This document shows positions 55,401-60,555 of a DNA stretch of 64,000 nt, in pieces (positions within the stretch are counted from its first letter, which is position 1; each line of letters begins with the position of its first letter). Where the stretch lies: positions 16,540,055 to 16,604,054 of the forward strand of contig OZ024854.1 of NCBI GenBank assembly GCA_964017155.1, in the 5' to 3' direction. Origin of the DNA: Oasisia sp. SBJ-2009. Its lineage: Eukaryota > Annelida > Polychaeta > Sabellida > Siboglinidae. The position numbers and the translations under genes are program-made. The notes under the pieces are model-generated. The model made no database searches. It saw only the letters and a list, made by a program, of their open reading frames with translations, and was not told the DNA's origin.

Positions 55401-58400
55401 TTGATCCTGTGAGTGTGACCTGCTGTAAGGTGTCCCCTAACTGCCGTGTGTTTGTCAGGATGAGTTGATCGTGTGAGTGTGACCTGCTGTAAGGGTGTCC
55501 CCTAACTGCCGTGTGTTTGTCAGGATGAGTTGATCCTGTGAGTGTGACCTGCTGTAAGGGTGTCCCCTAACTGCCGTGTGTTTGTCAGGATGAGTTGATC
55601 CTGTGAGTGTGACCTGCTGTAAGGTGTCCCCTAACTGCCGTGTGTTTGTCAGGGTGAGTTGATCGTGTGAGTGTGACCTGCTGTAAGGGTGTCCCCTAAC
55701 TGCCGTGTGTTTGTCAGGATGAGTTGATCGTGTGAGTGTGACCTGCTGTAAGGGTGTCCCCTAACTGCCGTGTGTTTGTCAGGATGAGTTGATCCTGTGA
55801 GTGTGACCTGCTGTAAGGGTGTCCCCTAACTGCCGTGTGTTTGTCAGGATGAGTTGATCCTGTGAGTGTGACCTGCTGTAAGGTGTCCCCTAACTGCCGT
55901 GTGTTTGTCAGGATGAGTTGATCGTGTGAGTGTAACCTGCTGTAAGGGTGTCCCCTAACTGCTGTGTGTTTGTCAGGATGAGTTGATCCTGTGAGTGTGA
56001 CCTGCTGTAAGGTGTCCCCTAACTGCCGTGTGTTTGTCAGGATGAGTTGATCGTGTGAGTGTGACCTGCTGTAAGGTGTCCCCTAACTGCCGTGTGTTTG
56101 TCAGGATGAGTTGATCGTGTGTGAGTGTGACCTGCTGTAAGGGTGTCCCCTAACTGCCGTGTGTTTGTCAGGATGAGTTGATCCTGTGAGTGTGACCTGC
56201 TGTAAGGTGTCCCCTAACTGCCGTGTGTTTGTCAGGATGAGTTGATCGTGTGAGTGTGACCTGCTGTAAGGTGTCCCCTAACTGCCGTGTGTTTGTCAGG
56301 ATGAGTTGATCGTGTGTGAGTGTGACCTGCTGTAAGGGTGTCCCCTAACTGCCGTCTGTTTGTCAGGATGAGTTGATCCTGTGAGTGTGACCTGCTGTAA
56401 GGTGTCCCCTAACTGCCGTGTGTTTGTCAGGATGAGTTGATCGTGTGTGAGTGTGACCTGCTGTAAGGTGTCCCCTAACTGTCGTGTGTTTGTCAGGATG
56501 AGTTGATCCTGTGAGTGTGACCTGCTGTAAGGGTGTCCCCTAACTGCCGTGTGTTTGTCAGGATGAGTTGATCGTGTGTCCGCCTCCGGCGCCCAAGGAT
56601 GAGTTGCCGCGCTACACGTTCCTCCGCAGCAGCAACAACAAGAAACAAGGCTCCATCTACCGCAAGTCTGTCGCAGCCAGTAAGTCAGCAACGTCTCACT
56701 ATATTTATATAATGTTTATTTCAGACAAAATGTCCATTTGTATACACAAAACACAATTAAAAATGAAAAAGTATAATACATAACATTATTTTAAAACAAT
56801 TATTAGGTACAAATAAAAAATAAATAATAGTAAAAATTAAATTGAATAAGTCATGAAAAAATTGAATAAGTGTAAAAAAAGAAGGATACAATAGAAATAT
56901 CACCAGTATTTGTGCATAGAGCTTCCAAAATGTATATCGGTATGGAAGTAATTAACAAAAAGCGGGTTTTTACACTGATCAGTATGACATGAGAGGCTAA
57001 ATATGGATGCACGAATGCGTTTTGGAGTCATGTGAAGTCCAGATGATAATTAATTTTAAGCACTGAAATTCAGCAATACGTTTGCAAGACGTGTCTTTCA
57101 CTCACATGTGTTGATCAAGAATGAGAAAGTTGTTGGTTTATACACCTTATGTGTATATTGTAGAATGTAATGGATGTCCCACAAAGGGCAACTCTGTAAC
57201 TTACTGTAGAATACATCTCTCAACATTGGCTGTGTTTTGGGGTCACACCCACCCAGTATTGATTGGGTGGGTGAAGGTTTGAAACAAAGCAAAATACAAC
57301 ACATTTTTCTGTACCCTTAGCCTAAGTTATCCAGACACATCCACTTTAAAATATTTTGCTAAACTAATAATTATTACATACAAGTGCATTTGCAAAGACG
57401 TATTGTTGTTTTCAAATTAGTGGACAAAGACGCAAAGAACATCCACATGAACAACCTACGGTACGCCCACAAACCAAAGACCTTCAATGACGTTGTCAGC
57501 CAACTGCTAGAGTCCTCTAGTGGAGATGATGAGAACTACAGAAACAGCGGCACTGGCATTTTGGAGTTCTCCCCCGAGAAGGCGGGCCAGGACGTGACGC
57601 CCGCCAACTTCCAGTTCTCTGAGCGGGATCGCGAGAGGAGACACACAGCCGGAACATTCTCCTCCATAGCGGGTGGGTGAGGGTGGACTGTAACAGGGGT
57701 TTGTAAAAAATATATGTGAATGAATACAGTTTATATATTTTTATGTGTAAATAGTCATGTCAATCAGTCATCGTCATCCTCTTGATAAGTTGTGTCCATC
57801 TATTGAGATCTCTCACTAATCTCTCACTCGACTTGTCTCCATTACGTGACTTGTTACAGTCTCTGCAGATCAATGTTGATTTTTATTTGTTTCATGTAGA
57901 ATCTTCTTCGAAGATCTATGTTTTTTGTCTCTTACATGCCATTCATATTTCATGAATAATTTCTTTAATAATGCTTTGTCCATAGCAAAGTGGTGGCAAA
58001 AATTCTACCAGAATCAGTTTTATAATTGTTTGTATATATCTTCATTTAGTCTTGTACAATGTTTACATATAAATTAACAAATGTGAACACGTGCAAATGG
58101 AGAGATACTACATATGTTACTATGTACATCAGGCTGTTAACCAGAAGAAACCTACATTTATTACTGTCTACACCTGGCTGTAGATCAGAAGAAACCTGTT
58201 ATTCAAAGACCTTCCAGTGTGCCATTTGTCATGAACAGAAAACTGGCAACACAAGGACAACAACAATGTCACAAGTAACAGACCCTAACGTTGTTTCAGG
58301 AGCCCTGACAAGTGTCAACAACCTGATGAGTTCAGTGACATCCAATGGTCGACAGAGGAGCCACGAGCTTGTCCCCCTCATACTGCAGCCCCCTGGGTCA

Positions 58401-59945
58401 AGTCCCCCCACTCATCAAAAGGTCAGTCCTTGTTAAGACCGAACAATGAACCCGTGTTCATTTCTCTGCTTCTTTTCTCACAAGTTGATCAGTGGCCAGA
58501 GTAAACATTTGAGTCTCAATCAGTGAATCAACAATATCCACAAAACTGCATTTATCCAATAAAGCAGTTATTTTTTTCAAAATGCAAATTATATTTAAAA
58601 AAAAAAAAAATCATGGCAATGAATTGTGTATCATTTCTAGTCAGCCCAGATATTATAAATACAAAAATAATGTGTCACATTGACATAAACTGTAAAAAAC
58701 TGTAAAATTATTCTCTTTCTTTAGTATCTTTAATAAAATAATTTTCCACAAATTTATACAACATGTGTTTTACTAAATTATATTATTTTCCGACTAACAT
58801 TGATGATATATCTAGTGACGACAGTCAAACATATTACACGTTATGTTCCTTCCTGTAGCTGGCGTCAACGTCGAGTGTCCCCAAGTCGACGTCGAGTGTC
58901 ACTCTCCCTGTCTCCACTCCCTCCAGTCATTCCCAGTTTGACGACGCTCCCGCACCCTTGCCCCTCGGCCCCGACGGTGATAGGGTTCACCACACGGGGG
59001 CGCCACTTCCACATAGTCCACTCGACGTGGAACGGAAACTCGACCAACTCGCAAGGTCTGTGTGTCACGGGGAATGTGTTTCTTTGTGTCAAACCACCTC
59101 TGAAGTATCCACCTTAACTGTCTGTGTCAGTGGATGTTATCATATTCACAGATGTAAGGGCGATGTGTTCAGGGTTCAACAGACTTCAAACAGAGGGTTC
59201 CATACAGGGTTCAACAGCGAGTTCAGTACAGGGTTACAAACAAGACTCAACACAAGAGATCAGCAATACTTTACACACAACCTTCCTAAGGAAAGCCTGG
59301 AATGTTGGCACATTCTTATGAAGTCCATGATCTCTGTACAACATGTGAAGTTCTGGAATTCAGAAATGGCACAGGGCGCTATATATGTGAAATCAAATGT
59401 ACATTTTAATTTTTTTTAAATAAATACAAAATCCACCTAATGCTAATTTTCACATATTATTGATATATAGAACTTTAAGTTGGTGAGGTTAATTTGATGG
59501 CTGTATTCATGTGTACTTAATACTATTTATGTTCACCAGAAATACTGCACTTAACAGAACAGGTTTTTATGGAACTATATGGGTGGGAATCTGGTATCTC
59601 GTGTGTAGTAGTTCCCACAACTAACATAAAATGTTCACAATTTCCTAACAGCTTAACTATCAGAGTATCTGAGTTACCCACAGTGAAAATGTAGATCTCT
59701 AATGTTACCCTTCTTTACCCCCCCTTCCTGCCCACAGACAACTGACGCGTCTGGAAGAGAAGATGAGTGGGGATATCGCCCTCATTCTGCGGGTACTGCA
59801 ACAGCAGGGTCTGCAAACCAGCACCTCCACCCCACCCTTCCCCCCTCCACCTCCACCCTTCTCCTCCCCTTCCCCCAAGGAAAGCCAGGATGTCCCCCAA
59901 GATGGATGTGATGCCCAGACACCCAAGGTAAACAGACCTCTCTAG
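3118..59945 (+). CDS. KCNH2-like: ERG-type voltage-gated K+ channel, complete spliced gene (17 coding exons)
   Basis: Tetrameric plasma-membrane potassium channel of the ether-a-go-go-related family, expected to carry a repolarising current with fast C-type inactivation. Joining 3118-3193, 23409-23639, 40472-40609, 42796-43140, 44870-44926, 47345-47565, 48598-49050, 49451-49847, 50418-50617, 52680-52767, 53915-54079, 54389-54582, 56562-56679, 57421-57672, 58300-58421, 58859-59055 and 59738-59945 gives 3462 nt, that is 1153 residues plus stop (human KCNH2 is 1159). Every intron is GT-AG and every phase joins. Order: N-cap and PAS (1-135), variable linker (136-356), S1-S6 with pore (about 390-655), C-linker and CNBHD (to about 855), C-terminal tail with coiled coil (about 1075-1109). 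Numbering includes the 19-residue cassette exon 5. Exons are markedly GC-richer than the introns. Family assignment is certain; which vertebrate paralogue is closest (2, 6 or 7) cannot be judged here, and an invertebrate probably has a single co-orthologue. Confidence 0.96.
5091..6204. mobile_element. Foldback (long inverted-repeat) DNA element
   Basis: Left arm 5091-5397 and right arm about 5929-6204 are inverted copies of each other: left gctctatgcagagacc against the reverse of ggtctctgcataaagc, and onward through gacgggtggac, the cttaacagtt and gtgtccaccaaaa strings. The middle contains two partial direct copies of the inner arm (about 5815-5990). No transposase frame and no clear target-site duplication. 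Confidence 0.75.
5239..5300. repeat. (GT)n/(GCGT)n microsatellite inside the foldback arm
   Basis: A run of gt followed by gcgt units. The opposite arm has only a short cacatgggtg at the equivalent place, so this microsatellite grew in one arm after the element formed. Confidence 0.85.
7207..7312. repeat. Short tandem repeat, about 50-bp unit, 2 to 3 copies
   Basis: Three occurrences of gcatttatttatcctg with gtacat and agcatgcaaaat between them. Non-coding. Confidence 0.7.
10290..11158. mobile_element. Inverted-repeat MITE flanked by TTAA
   Basis: Terminal inverted repeats of roughly 110 bp: left begins TTAAAGGACAAA, right ends TTTGTCCTTTAA, and both contain catacacctaatagagtt and aacaatttccacatatactc in opposite orientations. 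TTAA at each end (10290-10293, 11155-11158) could be a piggyBac-type target duplication or part of the termini. The GC-richer centre has a 114-codon - strand frame (10634-10978) that I do not recognise. Confidence 0.75.
14380..14745 (+). repeat. G-rich minisatellite, 24-bp unit
   Basis: About 15 copies of a unit made of gactgtgggtgga and gggggtggggt, some units shortened or extended. It is open in several frames on both strands (Gly/Val or His/Pro repeats), which follows from a period divisible by 3. Runs of 4-5 G suggest G-quadruplex potential on the transcribed RNA. Confidence 0.9.
15231..15955. mobile_element. MITE with CAGGGGTAGAACT termini and TTAAG duplication
   Basis: The left terminus CAGGGGTAGAACT is matched by AGTTCTACCCCTG at the right end. 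TTAAG directly flanks both sides (15226-15230, 15956-15960). Sub-terminal sequence (ctagtccgc and related) is also inverted. CAGGGGT resembles hAT ends but the duplication seen is 5 bp, not 8, so the superfamily is open. Length 725 bp, no transposase. Confidence 0.8.
16060..16965 (-). mobile_element. Non-LTR retrotransposon (LINE) remnant, internally deleted
   Basis: On the - strand the 5' part (about 16915 to 16500) encodes an APE-type endonuclease start, TIATYNVRT then in another frame [44 protein letters not shown] and [10 protein letters not shown]. At about 16403-16167 it continues with the C-terminal end after the reverse transcriptase ([25 protein letters not shown]). The reverse transcriptase core is absent, and frames shift at least twice, so it is dead. 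The 3' end has a short gatgatgat-type tail near 16070. It is antisense to the host gene. Confidence 0.85.
23409..23639 (+). CDS. KCNH2-like: ERG exon 2: PAS domain, main part
   Basis: Encodes residues 26-103: RNFIIANA, then [17 protein letters not shown] and CDFLHGP, the hallmark strings of the ERG PAS fold, ending YYKKDG. The PAS domain packs on the C-terminal CNBHD and controls deactivation. The exon is 231 nt with phase 1 at both ends, as in human exon 2. Acceptor ctttccag and donor gtgagt are strong. Confidence 0.96.
25560..25680. repeat. Degenerate (GT/AC) and (GCAC) microsatellite
   Basis: Alternating gt, gcgt, acatgc and gcac words over about 70 bp within this span. Confidence 0.6.
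28110..28690. mobile_element. Inverted pair of SINE-like repeats
   Basis: The sequence at about 28110-28318 and the reverse complement of about 28501-28690 align over most of their length, sharing cactctacatt, ctccagttcag, gagtacctggct, ggtatgaata and attaattgcagc. The left copy contains gggttcaaatgc, close to an RNA polymerase III B box, so both may be tRNA-derived SINE copies inserted in opposite orientation about 180 bp apart. Confidence 0.6.
29438..29516. repeat. (GGGA)n low-complexity tract
   Basis: Almost pure G with A every 3-7 bases. The proline-rich - strand frame over it is an artefact. Confidence 0.85.
33396..33492. repeat. Perfect-armed hairpin around an (AT)n tract
   Basis: ccttttattctgcatata at the left is matched exactly by tatatgcagaataaaagg at the right, with an almost pure AT centre. 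The whole 97 bp is a near-perfect palindrome that could extrude as a cruciform or fold in RNA. Confidence 0.85.
33935..34118. repeat. Pyrimidine-rich (TCTCCC)n tract
   Basis: Almost pure C and T on the + strand, similar in character to the purine tract upstream of exon 1 but opposite in strand. Frames on both strands are artefacts. Confidence 0.85.
40472..40609 (+). CDS. KCNH2-like: ERG exon 3: end of PAS domain and start of N-linker
   Basis: Encodes residues 103-148. It reads [17 protein letters not shown] then FILNLEDI, matching the last two beta strands of the ERG PAS domain (human VVPVKNEDG and FILNFE). After about residue 132 the sequence is a variable linker. 138 nt, phase 1 at both ends, preceded by a T-rich tract ending in ttttttcag. 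Confidence 0.94.
40779..42138. mobile_element. DNA transposon-like element with 7-bp TSD in intron 3
   Basis: Terminal inverted repeats CATACATGTTAAGT at the left and ACTTAACATGTATG (with one unmatched base inside) at the right. Direct flanking repeats TTACTAC at 40772-40778 and 42139-42145. 1360 bp, no transposase. The left inner part repeats acgtaaatcggaggg and the right inner part is rich in gcgggag words with short internal palindromes (ctcccgc...gcgggag). Confidence 0.85.
42796..43140 (+). CDS. KCNH2-like: ERG exon 4: N-terminal cytoplasmic linker with PKA-like sites
   Basis: Encodes residues 149-263. The start, [10 protein letters not shown], aligns with human AKTFRLKLPA. The rest is low-conservation cytoplasmic linker rich in Ser, Arg and acidic residues, with two PKA-type consensus sites, RRAS (Ser169) and RKAS (Ser237); human ERG1 has a PKA site in the same linker. 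The exon is strikingly GC- and CpG-rich against AT-rich introns. Two donors fit: gtaggt after 43140 (chosen, better consensus) and gtaata after 43104. Both are phase 1, so the last 12 codons may be optional. Confidence 0.9.
43305..43362 (+). repeat. Two-copy 26-bp tandem repeat downstream of exon 4
   Basis: gtacttgtgcaggtatcgtg cag is present twice in succession, about 165 nt after the exon 4 donor. Confidence 0.7.
43684..43815 (+). repeat. 33-bp tandem repeat in intron 4
   Basis: Three to four copies of a unit containing ttgagtttaccacttcaagt and gttgtggtgggt, with the last copy degenerate. Confidence 0.75.
44157..44803. mobile_element. hAT-like MITE just upstream of cassette exon 5
   Basis: 13-bp perfect terminal inverted repeats, CAGGGCTCGACAT and ATGTCGAGCCCTG, a terminus typical of many animal hAT elements. 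Sub-terminal tgtccagg words are also related. No transposase. An 8-bp target duplication is not evident. The right end lies 66 bp before exon 5. Confidence 0.75.
44870..44926 (+). CDS. KCNH2-like: ERG exon 5: 57-nt basic cassette exon (probably alternative)
   Basis: A short exon with a strong pyrimidine tract ending ccccttccag and a perfect donor (A|gtaagt). It encodes residues 264-282, [19 protein letters not shown]. The phase is 1 at both ends, so inclusion or skipping keeps the frame. The RRTRRR patch contains RXR strings of the kind that can act as ER-retention signals (inference). I know no vertebrate counterpart. It begins 66 bp after a hAT-like MITE (44157-44803). Exon status rests on splice sites and frame only. 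Confidence 0.72.
44927..47344 (+). other. Intron 5 of the ERG gene
   Basis: AT-rich, about 2.4 kb. I see no exon, mobile-element ends or tandem array in it. The open frame beginning at 47155 that runs into exon 6 is probably intron read-through. Confidence 0.7.
47345..47565 (+). CDS. KCNH2-like: ERG exon 6: end of N-linker up to S1 approach
   Basis: Encodes residues 283-356. It starts with a region resembling the human SDSDLVRYR segment (here SDSELATYR) and ends [10 protein letters not shown], matching human THNVTEKVTQ immediately before the [13 protein letters not shown] segment. 221 nt, phase 1 in, phase 0 out, donor gtcagt. The 3' boundary is at the same residue as the human exon 5/6 boundary. 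Confidence 0.93.
47935..48597 (+). repeat. Pyrimidine-rich acceptor-like array before exon 7
   Basis: About 660 bp of irregular units such as ctctgctgtaggtctct, gccagtctct and actgtcagtctct, running without a break into the exon 7 acceptor ctctcctacag. Most units look like a pyrimidine tract followed by TAG or CAG and gt, so the array offers dozens of acceptor-like sites. Confidence 0.85.
48598..49050 (+). CDS. KCNH2-like: ERG exon 7: S1, S2, S3 of the voltage sensor
   Basis: Encodes residues 357-507. [13 protein letters not shown] leads into S1 (about 390-409), S2 (about 439-459) with the three acidic residues D444, D448 and D454 (human D456, D460, D466), and S3 (about 483-502) with D489 (human D501). 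The S1-S2 linker is about 8 residues longer than in human ERG1 and rich in Arg, Ser and Gly. The exon is strongly GC-rich. Its acceptor (cctacag) is the last unit of a pyrimidine-rich tandem array. Confidence 0.97.
49358..49450 (+). repeat. 18-bp tandem array forming the exon 8 acceptor
   Basis: Five exact-length 18-bp units (consensus tgagcctcgtactattta) end at 49447, and the last unit plus cag is the acceptor of exon 8. The pyrimidine tract and probable branch region (tactat) are therefore repeat units. Confidence 0.85.
49451..49847 (+). CDS. KCNH2-like: ERG exon 8: S4, S5, turret and selectivity filter
   Basis: Encodes residues 508-639. S4 carries K516, R519, R522, R525, R528 and K529, the full human charge set (K525 to K538). 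S5, a long extracellular turret with an N-glycosylation sequon NNT (591-593), the pore helix, the filter SVGFG (615-619) and the post-filter NVSPNTN with the inactivation serine (S622, human S631) follow. Relative to human, the S3-S4 linker has extra threonines at the exon start (TTT before LIGLLK). 397 nt, phase 0 to 1, donor gtgagt. Confidence 0.97.
49848..50417 (+). other. Intron 8 of the ERG gene
   Basis: 570 bp of AT-rich sequence between the pore exon and the S6 exon. No feature seen. Confidence 0.75.
50418..50617 (+). CDS. KCNH2-like: ERG exon 9: S6 and C-linker
   Basis: Encodes residues 640-706: [20 protein letters not shown], with Y643 and F647 equivalent to human Y652 and F656, the aromatic residues that bind many ERG blockers. 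The C-linker follows ([18 protein letters not shown]). 200 nt, the length I recall for human exon 8, phase 1 to 0. The last 39 nt and the donor are repeated twice more downstream (50684-50722, 50781-50819). Confidence 0.97.
50579..50819 (+). repeat. Exon 9 3' end and donor in three tandem copies
   Basis: 39 nt of exon 9 (from CACGCCTGGTCC to ATGAACCTG) occur at 50579-50617 (authentic), 50684-50722 and 50781-50819. Each is followed by a donor: gtaactac, gtaactac and gtgagtac. Copy 2 differs by one base (Asp to Asn) and copy 3 by one silent base, so the duplication is recent. The spacing is 105 and 97 bp, and the interval contains acatac microsatellite. Confidence 0.95.
50841..51383. repeat. 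(ACAC/ATAC)n compound array, about 24-bp units
   Basis: Many copies of acacagtaacacatgcatac and variants, degenerating into acacac/caacac at the right end. It continues the sequence between the exon 9 copies. The long - strand Cys/Val frame is an artefact. Confidence 0.85.
51384..51786 (+). repeat. 80-bp tandem repeat, five copies
   Basis: Five copies, exactly 80 bp apart (cacacttaga at 51401, 51481, 51561, 51641, 51721), nearly identical. The unit contains cctggacctggtgatgg and ctgtgtgtgtgag. Very low divergence indicates recent expansion or ongoing homogenisation. Confidence 0.95.
51787..52679 (+). other. Remainder of intron 9
   Basis: AT-rich; includes an (AT)n microsatellite at about 52373-52402. 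Otherwise nothing seen before the exon 10 acceptor. Confidence 0.7.
52680..52767 (+). CDS. KCNH2-like: ERG exon 10: C-linker to start of CNBHD
   Basis: Encodes residues 707-735, [19 protein letters not shown] and on to CPAFRG. 88 nt, phase 0 to 1. Together with exon 11 it makes 253 nt, equal to what I recall for the single human exon 9, so this exon pair reflects an extra intron here or a lost one in vertebrates. Its last bases and donor (TTCAGAG|gtaac) seed a 13-copy array in the following intron. Confidence 0.95.
52760..53370 (+). repeat. 46-bp array repeating the exon 10 donor 13 times
   Basis: Units of 44-48 bp containing ctggcattcagag|gtaacaccactc. The GT of the donor recurs at 52768 (authentic), 52816, 52862, 52908, 52954, 53000, 53048, 53095, 53142, 53188, 53236, 53284 and 53331. 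Exon-derived bases CATTCAGAG or close variants precede each. Use of the second donor would add 48 nt in frame with no stop. Confidence 0.93.
53460..53555. repeat. (CA)n/(GC) microsatellite in intron 10
   Basis: Alternating purine-pyrimidine words (cacaca, gcatgcat, cgcacg). Such sequence can adopt Z-DNA. Confidence 0.65.
53915..54079 (+). CDS. KCNH2-like: ERG exon 11: CNBHD, first half
   Basis: Encodes residues 736-790: [21 protein letters not shown] and [12 protein letters not shown], the beta-roll of the cyclic-nucleotide-binding homology domain. In ERG channels this domain does not respond to cyclic nucleotides but docks the PAS domain. 165 nt, phase 1 at both ends. Confidence 0.96.
   Translation, partial: GPVLAVSEHSPSNSRQPMFRRETRWSTAEMYSMLSTSSPAAPLKYSKMTSSWLY
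54389..54582 (+). CDS. KCNH2-like: ERG exon 12: CNBHD, second half with intrinsic ligand
   Basis: Encodes residues 791-855: [32 protein letters not shown] and TFDLRD. 194 nt, the length I recall for human exon 10, phase 1 to 0. The intrinsic-ligand tripeptide, FNL at human 860-862, reads FDL here (851-853), an Asn to Asp change at the residue position that fills the nucleotide pocket. Donor gtgagt. Confidence 0.96.
54583..55319 (+). other. First part of intron 12
   Basis: AT-rich sequence with no feature seen before the 65-bp array begins. Confidence 0.7.
55320..56575 (+). repeat. 65-bp array repeating the exon 13 acceptor about 19 times
   Basis: Units of 64-67 bp. Each holds a branch-point-like ccctaactg, a gtgtgtttgtcag acceptor, the first exon bases GATGAGTTGATC and a donor-like gtgagtgtg. 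The AG falls at 55394, 55458, 55523, 55588, 55652, 55717, 55782, 55847, 55911, 55976, 56040, 56104, 56171, 56235, 56299, 56366, 56430, 56496 and 56561 (authentic), with a diverged copy at 55327. Only the last is followed by an open exon. Confidence 0.95.
56562..56679 (+). CDS. KCNH2-like: ERG exon 13: start of distal C-terminus
   Basis: Encodes residues 856-894: [20 protein letters not shown], then a basic stretch [14 protein letters not shown]. It corresponds in place to human exon 11, which also begins with an Asp after the CNBHD and has a basic segment. Its acceptor is the last of about 19 near-identical acceptors in the upstream array. Only this copy continues into a long reading frame (the others meet a stop within 5-12 codons), so this start is chosen. 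The string AGGATGAGTTG recurs 36 nt into the exon. Confidence 0.88.
56680..57420 (+). other. Intron 13 of the ERG gene
   Basis: AT-rich, 741 bp, no repeat array or other feature seen. Confidence 0.7.
57421..57672 (+). CDS. KCNH2-like: ERG exon 14: C-terminal tail
   Basis: Encodes residues 895-978, acceptor ttcaaattag, phase 1 at both ends with donor gtgggt. The segment is hydrophilic and Ser/Glu-rich ([40 protein letters not shown]), consistent with the disordered ERG tail. A donor 4 nt later (gtgagg) would break the frame to exon 15, so the earlier GT is preferred. Confidence 0.85.
57673..58299 (+). other. Intron 14 of the ERG gene
   Basis: 627 bp, no feature recognised. The frame entering exon 15 from 58059 is intron read-through. 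Confidence 0.7.
58300..58421 (+). CDS. KCNH2-like: ERG exon 15: conserved C-terminal SGAF-like segment
   Basis: Encodes residues 979-1019. Across the junction it reads [16 protein letters not shown] then [12 protein letters not shown], matching human PLSGAFSGVSNIFSF and RGRQYQELP. 122 nt, phase 1 in, phase 0 out; acceptor ttgtttcag, donor gtcagt. Confidence 0.87.
58422..58858 (+). other. Intron 15 of the ERG gene
   Basis: 437 bp, AT-rich with a short poly(A) run near 58596. Nothing else seen. Confidence 0.7.
58859..59055 (+). CDS. KCNH2-like: ERG exon 16: Ser/Pro-rich linker and start of coiled coil
   Basis: Encodes residues 1020-1084. A Ser/Thr/Pro-rich stretch with a small internal repeat (STSSV twice) leads to [11 protein letters not shown], the first heptads of the ERG tetramerisation coiled coil (human DVESRLDALQR). 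197 nt, phase 0 to 2, donor gtctgt is weaker than average. Confidence 0.9.
59056..59737 (+). other. Intron 16 of the ERG gene
   Basis: 682 bp. A small cluster of gggttcaac/agttcagtacaggg words near 59170-59240 is a weak tandem repeat; otherwise nothing seen. Confidence 0.65.
59738..59945 (+). CDS. KCNH2-like: ERG exon 17: coiled coil, proline-rich end and stop
   Basis: Encodes residues 1085-1153: [20 protein letters not shown], matching human [20 protein letters not shown], then a proline-rich segment (PFPPPPPPF) and a stop at 59943-59945. Acceptor ttcctgcccacag. A donor inside the exon (CCCAAG|gtaaac after 59927) can alternatively join to 60556, giving a different short tail. An AATAAA at 60062 supports the unspliced end. 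Confidence 0.85.
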
Positions 59946-60061
59946 CACTGACCCCTGAAGACACACGGCGACAACAGACACGCTCTTGCTTACAGATTGT
60001 CTATACAATTTTTCTTTTAATATACAACTTGAGTCCATATGAATTGTATCAAATGTTCAAG

Positions 60062-60067
60062 AATAAA
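60062..60067 (+). terminator. Poly(A) signal after exon 17
   Basis: AATAAA 117 nt after the exon 17 stop, followed within about 10-15 nt by a T/G-rich tract (gttttgtag). It fits the transcript that does not use the internal exon 17 donor. Confidence 0.45.
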
Positions 60068-60555
60068 ATCACAGTTTTGTAGCTTTATTGCTTGACTTAA
60101 AAACACCACTATCCAGAAAAGAATGTAATACACTTGACACTGTAGCAATGTCATGAAAATGCAATAAGCTTCACTCTATGTTCCAAGATATCATTTCAGC
60201 CAATCAGCACTGCCTTGCCCCTTTTCCCTCTAGCAGAATTAAGGCACTTGTAGGTATATATGTTGACAAAAATGTGCCATATTTTGATAACAAATAATTT
60301 AATATCACAGTTTGTATAATATAGTATCTGCAAAAAACATTTCAGCTTTGCTAATATTCTCTTTGATTTTGGATTAACATAGTCCAACTTTATCAACAAG
60401 TTTTTTTGTGAAACTGAGGATGAGATACAAAAGTGAGGTTATCTCAAAACCAACAAAATGAATATATCATGCTTGCATTATATATTTATGTACTGTTTGT
60501 ACATGTGATGGTGCAACAGTTTCCAGTAATCAAGTATTTGTGTTTTCTGTCGCAG

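Noticed and set aside
55320..56575. CRISPR-like array
   Set aside because: Units are contiguous repeats without unique spacers in animal DNA; it is a minisatellite containing an acceptor.
56296..56691. 131-codon - strand frame
   Set aside because: Antisense read through the 65-bp array and exon 13; repeats of the array unit explain it.
57421..57680. Exon 14 as the last coding exon (the frame stops at 57678-57680)
   Set aside because: A donor before the stop joins in phase to exon 15, whose product matches the conserved ERG C-terminus.
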